Below, in pieces: positions 38,104-47,111 of a stretch of DNA of 64,000 nucleotides. The notes beneath the pieces are model-generated. The model was not told the origin of the DNA. It saw only the letters and a program-made list of their open reading frames with translations, and ran no database searches. Origin of the DNA: Basfia succiniciproducens. Its GTDB lineage: Bacteria; Pseudomonadota; Gammaproteobacteria; Enterobacterales; Pasteurellaceae. The stretch spans positions 2,027,405 through 2,091,404 of the forward strand of contig NZ_CP015031.1 in NCBI RefSeq assembly GCF_011455875.1, in the 5' to 3' direction. Each line of letters begins with the position of its first letter. Within the stretch, counting starts at the first letter, position 1. The translations under genes were made by a program, and so were the position numbers.

Positions 38104-41100
38104 ATGACAACACATTATTTTAATTTGGATATTCCCACTCAAGCGGGAGATCACAAAATTGTAGCCAACGTATTAACGGGTTCGGACGGATTGGCGATTT
38201 GTGAAATGGCGGAACAGTTTCAGGGGCTCACCGTTGTGGTGGCTAACGATACCAAAAGTGCGGTGCGTTTAGAGAAAATTTTGCAGGAGTCCGGCAAGCT
38301 TGAAGTCCGTTATTTCCCCGATTGGGAAACCTTGCCTTACGATAGTTTTTCTCCTCATCAGGATATTATTTCCTCTCGTCTCAGTGCGCTTTTCTATTTG
38401 CAAAATACCCGAAAAGGTATTCTGATTTTATCGGTGAGTACCTTAATGCAACGGATTTGCCCGCCGCAGTATCTGCAACATAATGTGTTGCTGATTAAAA
38501 AAGGCGATCGTCTGGTTATTGAAAAATTACGTCTGCAATTGGAAAATGCGGGCTATCGCGCGGTAGAACAGGTTATGGAACATGGCGAATTTGCCGTGCG
38601 CGGCGCTTTGTTGGATCTTTTTCCTATGGGCAGTCCGCTTCCGTTCCGGTTGGATTTTTTTGATGATGAAATAGACAGCATCCGCACTTTTGATGCGGAT
38701 ACTCAGCGGACGTTGGAAGAAATCAGACAGATTAATTTATTGCCGGCGCATGAATTCCCTACGGATGACAAAAGTATTGAATTTTTCCGTGCGCAATTTC
38801 GCGAAACTTTCGGCGAAATCCGCCGTGATCCGGAGCATATTTATCAACAGGTCAGCAAAGGCACGTTAGTTTCCGGTATTGAATATTGGCAGCCGTTGTT
38901 TTTTGAGAATATGGCGACTTTATTTGATTATTTACCGGCAAATACGTTGTTCGTGGATATGGAACAATATCAAATTCAGGCGGAACGCTTTTATCAGGAT
39001 GCGGTACAACGTTTTGAAAGCCGTAAGATTGACCCTATGCGCCCGTTGCTAGCGCCGGAACGTTTGTGGTTGCACATTGACGAAGTCAATCGGGCGTTAA
39101 GAAATTATCCTCGGATTAGCCTGAAAGCGGAAAAAGTGCGGACTTCGGTACGGCAAAAAAATCTGCCGCTGAAAGCCTTGCCGGAATTGCAAATTCAGCC
39201 GCAACAAAAAGAACCCTTACAAAATATTCGTCACTTTATTGAAAAATTCAAAGGACATATTGTTTTTTCCGTAGAAACGGAAGGGCGACGCGAAACCCTA
39301 CTGGATTTGCTTTCACCTATTAAATTACGCCCGAAACAAGTGAACTCGCTATTTGAGGCGCAGTCACAAACTTACAGCCTGCAAATCAGCAGCCTGGATA
39401 ACGGTTTTATTATCGAGCAAGAAAATGGCGAACCTATTGCCATTATTTGCGAAACGGAATTGTTAGGCGAACGGGTTCAGCAACGCGGGCGGGACAAACG
39501 TAAGTCAGTCAATCCCGATACTTTAATCCGTAATCTTGCGGAATTAAAAATCGGTCAGCCGGTGGTTCATTTGGATCACGGCGTCGGGCGTTACGGCGGA
39601 TTGGTTACGCTGGAAAACGCCGGTATCAAGGCGGAATATTTACTGCTCACTTATGCAAACGATGCCAAGCTTTATGTACCGGTCGCCAATTTACATTTGA
39701 TCAGCCGCTATGTGGGCGGTTCCGAAGAAACGGCGCCATTGCATAAATTAGGTAGTGATAGCTGGGCGAAAGCAAGACGGAAAGCGGCGGAAAAAATCCG
39801 CGATGTGGCGGCGGAATTGCTTGATGTGTATGCGCAGCGCGAAGCGCAAAAGGGCTTTGCTTTTCATTATAATCGTGAAGAATTTATGCAGTTTTCGGCG
39901 ACTTTCCCTTTTGAGGAAACTCATGATCAGGAAGCGGCGATCAATGCGGTTATTTCCGATATGTGTCAGCCGAAAGCAATGGACCGTTTAGTTTGCGGCG
40001 ATGTGGGGTTTGGTAAAACCGAAGTGGCGATGCGGGCGGCATTTCTTGCGGTGATGAATCATAAACAGGTAGCCGTATTAGTACCGACCACCTTATTGGC
40101 GCAACAACATTATGAAAACTTCCGCGATCGGTTTGCGAATTTGCCGGTGAATGTGGAAATGGTTTCACGTTTCAGAACGGCGAAGGAACAGAAAAAAATT
40201 CTCGAAGATTTATCCGCCGGCAAAGTGGATATTCTTATCGGCACGCACAAATTGATTCAATCCGATGTGAAATTTAACGATTTAGGCTTACTGATTATTG
40301 ATGAAGAACACCGGTTCGGTGTGCGTCAAAAAGAAAAAATTAAACAGCTGCGCGCCAATGTGGATATTTTAACTCTCACCGCTACACCGATTCCGCGTAC
40401 CCTTAATATGGCGATGAACGGTATTCGTGATTTATCCATTATTTCTACGCCGCCGGCACGTCGTTTGACTATCAAAACCTTTGTGCGACAGGCGGACGAT
40501 TTGCTTATTCGCGAAGCTATTTTACGTGAGATTTTGCGCGGCGGGCAGGTTTATTATTTGCATAATGATGTGGCAAGTATTGAAAATTGTGCGGAAAAAT
40601 TGACCGCACTTGTGCCGGAAGCCAGAATTATTATCGGTCACGGGCAAATGCACGAACGGGAATTGGAACGGGTGATGACGGATTTTTATCATCAGCGTTT
40701 TAATGTGCTGGTTTGTTCCACCATTATCGAAACGGGAATCGATATCCCTACGGCAAATACCATTATTATTGAGCGCGCGGATCATTTTGGTTTGGCTCAG
40801 CTTCATCAGTTACGCGGGCGGGTCGGGCGTTCCCATCATCAGGCTTATGCTTATTTGCTCACACCGCCGCCGAAATTAATGACCAAAGATGCGGTGAAAC
40901 GTTTAGAAGCTTTAGAAAGTCTGGATAATTTAGGGGCGGGCTTTATTCTTGCCACTCATGACCTGGAAATCCGCGGTGCCGGGGAATTGCTGGGCAGCGA
41001 ACAAAGCGGACAAATTGAAAGTATCGGTTTTAGTTTGTATATGGAATTGCTTGAAGCTGCGGTGCAAGCGATGAAACAAGGGCGCGAACCTTCGCTTGAC

Positions 41101-41550
41101 GAGCTTACTCAGCAGCAGGTGGAAATTGATTTGCGCATTCCCGCTTTATTACCGGAAGATTATCTTGGTGATGTGAATATGCGCCTTTCTTTCTATAAAC
41201 GTATTGCGGGGGCGGAGAATAAGCCTGCTCTCGACGAGTTGAAAGTAGAATTAATCGATCGTTTTGGTCTACTGCCGGAAGCGACAAAAAATCTGATGCA
41301 GATTACGGAACTGCGTTTAATGGCAAAACAGTTGGATATTATCCGCATAGACGGTTCGCAAAATGGCGGTTTTATTGAATTTTCACCGACTGCCGATATA
41401 GATCCGATGAAGTTTATTAATCTCATTAAACAGCAGCCCGCGGTGTTCAAATTTGACGGGCCGACTAAATTCAGATTCAGCTGTGCCTTAGAACAGGCGC
41501 AAAAACGATTGGATTTCATTTTTAATTTGCTTCAGAGTTTAATGGATTAA
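38104..41550 (+). CDS. mfd: Transcription-repair coupling factor Mfd
   Basis: Superfamily 2 translocase that removes RNA polymerase stalled at DNA damage and recruits UvrAB. The 1148 residues match E. coli. The UvrB-homology N-terminal module (FPDWETLPYDSFSPH) is followed by the RNA-polymerase-interacting domain (GQPVVHLDHGVGRYGG), then the motor with Walker A GDVGFGKTEVAMRAA, DEEHRFGVRQKE, TATPIPRTLNMA and LRGRVGRS, and the C-terminal regulatory domain. Two uptake signals lie inside the gene. Confidence 0.98.
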   Translation: MTTHYFNLDIPTQAGDHKIVANVLTGSDGLAICEMAEQFQGLTVVVANDTKSAVRLEKILQESGKLEVRYFPDWETLPYDSFSPHQDIISSRLSALFYLQNTRKGILILSVSTLMQRICPPQYLQHNVLLIKKGDRLVIEKLRLQLENAGYRAVEQVMEHGEFAVRGALLDLFPMGSPLPFRLDFFDDEIDSIRTFDADTQRTLEEIRQINLLPAHEFPTDDKSIEFFRAQFRETFGEIRRDPEHIYQQVSKGTLVSGIEYWQPLFFENMATLFDYLPANTLFVDMEQYQIQAERFYQDAVQRFESRKIDPMRPLLAPERLWLHIDEVNRALRNYPRISLKAEKVRTSVRQKNLPLKALPELQIQPQQKEPLQNIRHFIEKFKGHIVFSVETEGRRETLLDLLSPIKLRPKQVNSLFEAQSQTYSLQISSLDNGFIIEQENGEPIAIICETELLGERVQQRGRDKRKSVNPDTLIRNLAELKIGQPVVHLDHGVGRYGGLVTLENAGIKAEYLLLTYANDAKLYVPVANLHLISRYVGGSEETAPLHKLGSDSWAKARRKAAEKIRDVAAELLDVYAQREAQKGFAFHYNREEFMQFSATFPFEETHDQEAAINAVISDMCQPKAMDRLVCGDVGFGKTEVAMRAAFLAVMNHKQVAVLVPTTLLAQQHYENFRDRFANLPVNVEMVSRFRTAKEQKKILEDLSAGKVDILIGTHKLIQSDVKFNDLGLLIIDEEHRFGVRQKEKIKQLRANVDILTLTATPIPRTLNMAMNGIRDLSIISTPPARRLTIKTFVRQADDLLIREAILREILRGGQVYYLHNDVASIENCAEKLTALVPEARIIIGHGQMHERELERVMTDFYHQRFNVLVCSTIIETGIDIPTANTIIIERADHFGLAQLHQLRGRVGRSHHQAYAYLLTPPPKLMTKDAVKRLEALESLDNLGAGFILATHDLEIRGAGELLGSEQSGQIESIGFSLYMELLEAAVQAMKQGREPSLDELTQQQVEIDLRIPALLPEDYLGDVNMRLSFYKRIAGAENKPALDELKVELIDRFGLLPEATKNLMQITELRLMAKQLDIIRIDGSQNGGFIEFSPTADIDPMKFINLIKQQPAVFKFDGPTKFRFSCALEQAQKRLDFIFNLLQSLMD

Positions 41551-41635
41551 AACGTAACGTTGTTATAGAATGGCAAAGCATTTATCGGGTGCGGTATTTT
41601 CCGCATTTTTCACTTGTTCGTAGAAGGAAAATTGA

Positions 41636-42220
<585 letters not shown>

Positions 42221-42298
42221 CCGTTTAAAAGTGCGGTCGAAAATCCGAAAGTTTTATCCCATATAAGGACGCCGTGCCTGGCATCCGGATCTTATAAG

Positions 42299-42329
42299 GC
42301 TCCCGTAACCGAATTACGGGAGTTTTTTA
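42299..42329 (+). terminator. gmhA terminator
   Basis: CTCCCGTAA pairs with TTACGGGAG around a short loop, followed by TTTTTT. Confidence 0.92.
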
Positions 42330-42385
42330 TACGCATAATAAAATGTCGCCGGCCTATGCAAACAGCATAACAATCTCCTTTAATT

Positions 42386-42424
42386 ATTGCATAATTATGC
42401 AAAAAATATTAATATTCTTTCAAT
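42386..42424. promoter_or_regulatory. Tandem ARG boxes upstream of artPIQM
   Basis: Box 1 (42386-42403) contains the perfect palindrome TTGCATAATTATGCAA. Box 2 (42407-42424) follows after exactly 3 bp and fits the ARG consensus with about three mismatches. Two 18-bp boxes 3 bp apart is the standard ArgR operator geometry. It lies 30 bp before artP, so arginine repression of the transporter is expected. Confidence 0.75.
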
Positions 42425-42453
42425 TTTGTAAAATGTAGAGAATTCATAAAAAA

Positions 42454-43185
42454 ATGACCATTAGTGTTAAAAATTTAAATTTTTTCTATGGTTCGTCGCA
42501 GGCGTTATTCGATATAAATTTAACCGCCGAAGACGGTGATACCGTAGTTTTGCTCGGACCGAGCGGGGCGGGGAAAAGTACCTTAATCCGTACCTTTAAT
42601 CTGCTTGAAGTACCGAAATCCGGCGATTTAACCGTGGCGGACAATCATTTTGATTTGTCGCAAAATACCGATGCTAAAAAAATGCGCCAGCTTCGCCAGG
42701 ATGTAGGGATGGTGTTTCAACAGTATAATTTGTGGCCGCATTTCACCGTAATGGAAAATCTGATTGAAGCGCCGATGAAAATTCTGGGATTAACGGAATC
42801 GGAAGCACAAAAAGAAGCGATGGAGTTATTAACCCGCCTGCGTTTGGAAGAACATGCGCATCGTTTTCCGCTGCAACTGTCCGGCGGGCAACAGCAACGG
42901 GTTGCTATCGCCCGTGCGTTAATGATGAAACCGAAAGTGTTGTTATTTGACGAACCGACCGCCGCGCTGGATCCGGAAATTACCGCACAGATTGTTTCGA
43001 TCATTCAGGAATTACAGGAAACCGGCATTACGCAGGTGATTGTGACCCACGAAGTCGGTGTTGCCCGTAAAGTGGCGACCAAAGTGGTGTATATGGAAAA
43101 AGGCCGTATTGTGGAAACGGGCGATGCAAGTTGTTTTGAAGCGCCGCAAACAGAACAATTCAGACAATATTTATCTCACGATTAA
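42454..43185 (+). CDS. artP: Arginine ABC transporter ATP-binding protein
   Basis: A 243-residue ATPase with Walker [10 protein letters not shown], signature LSGGQQQR, Walker [15 protein letters not shown] and the switch histidine in VTHE. It is the first gene of a four-gene operon in the E. coli artPIQM order. The ATG has no strong ribosome site in the preceding 15 bases. Arginine specificity rests on gene order, similarity and the ArgR-type operator. Confidence 0.93.
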   Translation: MTISVKNLNFFYGSSQALFDINLTAEDGDTVVLLGPSGAGKSTLIRTFNLLEVPKSGDLTVADNHFDLSQNTDAKKMRQLRQDVGMVFQQYNLWPHFTVMENLIEAPMKILGLTESEAQKEAMELLTRLRLEEHAHRFPLQLSGGQQQRVAIARALMMKPKVLLFDEPTAALDPEITAQIVSIIQELQETGITQVIVTHEVGVARKVATKVVYMEKGRIVETGDASCFEAPQTEQFRQYLSHD

Positions 43186-43198
43186 TCAAGGATCTTAT

Positions 43199-43921
43199 AT
43201 GAAAAAATTATTATTAGCCGCCGCGCTAGCCGGCACAACTTTCGCCGCCCAAGCCCGGGATATTACTTTTGCGATGGAACCGAGTTATCCTCCTTTTGAA
43301 TTAACTAATGCGCAAGGCGAAATCATTGGCTTTGACGTGGATGTGGCAAAAGCGATTTGTAAGGAAATCGAAGCGAATTGTAATTTTAAAAGCCAGTCTT
43401 TTGATGCGTTAATTCCAAGTTTAAAAGCAAAACGTTTTGATGCGGCAATTTCCGCTATTGATATTACGGAAACACGTGCAAAACAAGTGCTGTTTTCCGA
43501 TGCTTATTATGACAGTTCCGCAAGTTTTATTGCGGTAAAAGGCAAAGCGGATTTAAACAGCGCTAAAAATATCGGCGTACAAAACGGTACGACATTCCAA
43601 CAATATACGGTAGCTGAAGCGAAACAATATTCGCCAAAAGCTTACACTTCATTACAAGACGCTATTTTAGACTTAAAAAACGGTCGTATTGATATTATCT
43701 TCGGCGATACCGCGGTATTGGCGGATATGTTGGCTAAAGAGCCCGAACTTACTTTTGTGGGCGATAAAGTCACCAATAAAAAATATTTTGGTAACGGTTT
43801 AGGTATTGCGGTAAACAAATCTGACAAAGCCTTAGTAGAAAATCTGAATAAAGGTTTAGCCGCAATTAAAGCTAACGGCGAATACCAAAAAATCTATGAT
43901 AAATGGATGACTGCTAAATAA
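43199..43921 (+). CDS. artI: Arginine-binding periplasmic protein
   Basis: A 240-residue secreted binding protein. The signal peptide [19 protein letters not shown] is followed by the SBP_bac_3 start [15 protein letters not shown], with [11 protein letters not shown] and [10 protein letters not shown]. The ATG at 43199 has AAGGA upstream; the longer open frame overlaps artP and is not used. Type I signal peptidase cleavage after AQA is likely. Confidence 0.93.
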   Translation: MKKLLLAAALAGTTFAAQARDITFAMEPSYPPFELTNAQGEIIGFDVDVAKAICKEIEANCNFKSQSFDALIPSLKAKRFDAAISAIDITETRAKQVLFSDAYYDSSASFIAVKGKADLNSAKNIGVQNGTTFQQYTVAEAKQYSPKAYTSLQDAILDLKNGRIDIIFGDTAVLADMLAKEPELTFVGDKVTNKKYFGNGLGIAVNKSDKALVENLNKGLAAIKANGEYQKIYDKWMTAK

Positions 43922-43927
43922 GCGATT

Positions 43928-44599
43928 ATGTTTTTTGAATATCTTCCTTTAATGAGTACCGCAACCCTGATGACTTTGGGGTTAGCGGTTTGTTCGTTAA
44001 TAGCGGGTCTGGTTTTAGCCATCTTTTTTGTGGTGCTGGAAACGAACAAATTTGTGTGTGTGCGCAAACCGACCGCTATTTTCGTTACCCTATTACGCGG
44101 GTTGCCCGAGATTTTGGTGGTGTTATTGATCTATTTCGGGTCTACCGAATTGGTGGAAAAACTCACCGGCGAGTATATTGAATTCAGTCCGTTTTTATGC
44201 GGGGTAATCGCATTGGCGATTATTTTTGCCGCTTACGCCTCACAAACCCTAAGAGGAGCAATTCAGGCGATTCCTTTAGGTCAGTGGGAATCGGGCGCCG
44301 CATTAGGATTAAGCCGCGGCTATACCTTTGTGAATATTATTCTGCCGCAGGTGTGGCGCCACGCGTTGCCGGGCTTGAGTAACCAATGGCTTGTGTTATT
44401 GAAAGATACGGCATTGGTTTCCTTAATCGGAGTGGACGATTTAATGCGTCAGGCAAGTTTGGTTAACACAAACACCCATCAACCTTTTACCTGGTATAGT
44501 TTTGCCGCGCTGCTTTATCTGATTATTACCTTGGTCAGCCAATTTTTCATGCGTAAATTGGAAATGCGTTTTACTCGTTTTGAAAGAGGGGTGAAATAA
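43928..44599 (+). CDS. artQ: Arginine ABC transporter permease ArtQ
   Basis: A 223-residue His/Glu/Gln/Arg-type permease with about five helices. The EAA coupling loop appears as [18 protein letters not shown]. It starts six bases after artI and its stop overlaps the artM start (TAATG). Confidence 0.93.
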   Translation: MFFEYLPLMSTATLMTLGLAVCSLIAGLVLAIFFVVLETNKFVCVRKPTAIFVTLLRGLPEILVVLLIYFGSTELVEKLTGEYIEFSPFLCGVIALAIIFAAYASQTLRGAIQAIPLGQWESGAALGLSRGYTFVNIILPQVWRHALPGLSNQWLVLLKDTALVSLIGVDDLMRQASLVNTNTHQPFTWYSFAALLYLIITLVSQFFMRKLEMRFTRFERGVK

Positions 44600-45282
44600 T
44601 GTTCCGGGAATATTTTATGGAAATTGCCCGCGGGATTCCGACCAGCCTGTTGTTAACGGCGGTTGCCCTGGCGGTTGCTTTTGTGCTGGCTTTATTTTTA
44701 ACCTTTTTGTTATCTATGGAAAACAAACCTGTTAAAAGAGTAATTAATATCTTTTTAACCCTGTTTACCGGCACCCCGTTATTGGTACAGTTTTTCCTGA
44801 TTTACAGCGGCCCCGGTCAGTTTCAATGGATTGTCAACAGCGCTCTGTGGCCATTATTATCTAATGCCTGGTTTTGCGCCATGTTTGCGTTAGCGTTAAA
44901 CAGTGCGGCCTATTCTACGCAATTATTCCATGGTGCGGTAAAAGCGATTCCGAAAGGTCAATGGGAAAGCTGTGCCGCATTGGGTTTAAGCCGTTTGCAG
45001 ACGTTGAAGATTCTGATCCCTTATGCCTTAAAACGCGCATTGCCTTCTTACAGCAATGAAATTATTCTAGTATTTAAAGGCACTTCTTTAGCGTCAACCA
45101 TCACAATTATGGATATTATGGGTTATGCAAGACAGCTTTACGGTACGGAATATGACGCTATTACGATTTATGGTATTGCCGGCGTTATTTATTTGGTTAT
45201 TACTGGTTTAATGACCTTATTGCTGCGTAAATTAGAGCATAAAGTCCTTGCGTTTGAACGTTTGGAAGTGGAAAAAGCATAA
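44599..45282 (+). CDS. artM: Arginine ABC transporter permease ArtM
   Basis: A 227-residue permease paralogous to ArtQ, with the EAA loop AIPKGQWESCAALGLSRLQ. Its ATG overlaps the artQ stop codon by one base, implying translational coupling. ArtQ and ArtM form the heterodimeric channel. Last gene of the operon. Confidence 0.93.
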   Translation: MFREYFMEIARGIPTSLLLTAVALAVAFVLALFLTFLLSMENKPVKRVINIFLTLFTGTPLLVQFFLIYSGPGQFQWIVNSALWPLLSNAWFCAMFALALNSAAYSTQLFHGAVKAIPKGQWESCAALGLSRLQTLKILIPYALKRALPSYSNEIILVFKGTSLASTITIMDIMGYARQLYGTEYDAITIYGIAGVIYLVITGLMTLLLRKLEHKVLAFERLEVEKA

Positions 45283-45328
45283 AAAATCGGCTAAAACCGA
45301 CCGCACTTTTGATTTAAACCCTAGAACG

Positions 45329-45383
45329 ATCCGCACTTAAAAGTCAGGCATTAAGCCGACCGATTAAGGTGCGGATTTTTTTA
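45329..45383 (+). terminator. artPIQM terminator
   Basis: ATCCGCAC pairs with GTGCGGAT across a longer loop that can also pair partly (TTAA/TTAA), followed by a run of T. An uptake signal (45300) precedes it. Confidence 0.75.
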
Positions 45384-45482
45384 TTGGTTTTTCTTATTAA
45401 AGAAATAGATTTTTTAATCGGCAAAGCCCCTACTTTTTATAGGATAATTTAAACTCCCGTTTCACTATTTGGAGTTAATTCT

Positions 45483-46886
45483 ATGAAAAAATATTTTTTA
45501 TCCGCCATAGCGATCGCCGGTTTGGGCTATTTATCAATGGTAGGCTACGCCCACTTTTTTGATAAATCCCAATCGGAAAAACTGTATGCCGCAACGGAGG
45601 TTCCACAACAATTCAAACCCGTTGCTAAAGTGATGTTTGACAATGGTTGTCAATATTGCCATTCGCCGAGTGCCGATATTCCCGGTTACGCGAATTTCCC
45701 GATTGCCAAACAGTTAATGGAGCAAGATATTGCCCAAGGTTTGCGCAGTTTCCGTTTGGATCGGATGTTTGAAGGCATGAAGGACCCAAGCAAACTTTCC
45801 GAAGCGGATTTGGCTAAATTGGAACAGGTTATTCGTAATGATCAGATGCCTGCGGCGAAATTTTTACATATTCACTGGGGCACTCGTCCCGATGCGGATG
45901 AAAAACAAGTCTTGTTAGACTGGATTAAACAACAACGTGAAGCGCATTTCCTACCTCAAAACACCCAGGGTGCGGATGCCGCACGTTTAGTACAACCTAT
46001 TCCTGATGCGATTGCAACGGATTCTCACAAAGTCGCCTTGGGCGAGAAACTGTATTTTGACGGGCGCTTGTCCGCCGACGGTTCGATTCAATGCCATACC
46101 TGTCACCAGCTTGAGCAGGCGGGGATAGATAATTTACCGGTGTCCGAAGGGATTGAAGGTAAAAAAGGCGGCATTAACGCACCGACGGTCTTTAATGCGG
46201 CATTTAACAAATGGCAATTCTGGGACGGTCGTGCGAAGACATTAGCGGATCAAGCGGGCGGACCGCCAGTTAATCCGGTAGAAATGGGATCAAAAGATTG
46301 GGATGAAATTATTGCCCGTCTGGATCAAGACGAGACATTCAAAAAAGAATTCTTATCGGTTTTCCCGGAACTTTCACAAGCAACCGTCACCGAAGCTATC
46401 GGCGAGTTTGAAAAAACATTAATTACGCCGAACAGTGCCTTTGACCGCTATTTGAAAGGTGAACAATCCGCCTTAAACGATCAGCAAAAGCGCGGTTATG
46501 AATTATTCAAAAATGCCAAATGCGACACCTGTCATACCGGGACTGCAATGGGCGGACAATCCTTCGAATACATGGGTATTTATGACGATTATTTCAAAGC
46601 CCGCGGTACGGATTTAACGGATGCGGATAAAGGACGTTTCGCCGAAACCCAAGATCCTTACGATATGCATCGTTTCAAAGTACCGACTTTGCGTAATGTG
46701 GCGTTGACCGCACCTTATATGCACGACGCAACGGCGAAAGACCTGAAAGAAGCGGTTCGCATTATGGGACATTATCAAAGCAATAAAGATTTCTCTGATG
46801 CAGAACTCGACGATATCGTTTCTTTCTTAAATTCATTAACCGGTGAATTTAAAGGGAAATTATTAACCAATGAGAAAATGAAATAA
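45483..46886 (+). CDS. Triheme cytochrome c / quinol peroxidase (YhjA/QPO type)
   Basis: A 467-residue membrane-anchored peroxidase reducing hydrogen peroxide in the periplasm. The uncleaved N-terminal helix (about 5-24) is followed by three c-heme motifs: CQYCH at 56-60, CHTCH at 204-208 and CDTCH at 347-351. The second and third belong to the classical di-heme peroxidase fold (WDGRAKTLADQA, LRNVALTAPYMHDA). The extra N-terminal heme domain is that of E. coli YhjA/Ccp and the Aggregatibacter quinol peroxidase, which takes electrons from quinol. GGAG precedes the ATG. It is monocistronic. Confidence 0.92.
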   Translation: MKKYFLSAIAIAGLGYLSMVGYAHFFDKSQSEKLYAATEVPQQFKPVAKVMFDNGCQYCHSPSADIPGYANFPIAKQLMEQDIAQGLRSFRLDRMFEGMKDPSKLSEADLAKLEQVIRNDQMPAAKFLHIHWGTRPDADEKQVLLDWIKQQREAHFLPQNTQGADAARLVQPIPDAIATDSHKVALGEKLYFDGRLSADGSIQCHTCHQLEQAGIDNLPVSEGIEGKKGGINAPTVFNAAFNKWQFWDGRAKTLADQAGGPPVNPVEMGSKDWDEIIARLDQDETFKKEFLSVFPELSQATVTEAIGEFEKTLITPNSAFDRYLKGEQSALNDQQKRGYELFKNAKCDTCHTGTAMGGQSFEYMGIYDDYFKARGTDLTDADKGRFAETQDPYDMHRFKVPTLRNVALTAPYMHDATAKDLKEAVRIMGHYQSNKDFSDAELDDIVSFLNSLTGEFKGKLLTNEKMK

Positions 46887-46897
46887 TTTTTCGAGTG

Positions 46898-46931
46898 CTT
46901 GTGGAAAGTTTAAGCTTTCCACAAGTTTTTT
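46898..46931 (+). terminator. Terminator of the triheme peroxidase gene
   Basis: CTTGTGGAAAG pairs perfectly (11 bp) with CTTTCCACAAG over a 6-base loop, followed by TTTTTTG. Confidence 0.95.
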
Positions 46932-47111
46932 GTTTAATGTTTTAAACTAAGCCAAGTTAATCCCGCCCAACCAACCTTATTCGATTGAATTTCATCATAA
47001 CATGCTTTCAAAATTCCCTCAAAAAGCACCGCACTTTTACGAGATAATCCGCAGTTTCACTCAATTTTAAGCTATAATGACGCATTGTTTTTGCTTTATT
47101 TTGAGATTGTT

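Noticed and set aside
43058-43198. N-terminal extension of ArtI overlapping artP
   Set aside because: It would bury the signal peptide. The ATG at 43199 starts a classic signal peptide and has a ribosome site.
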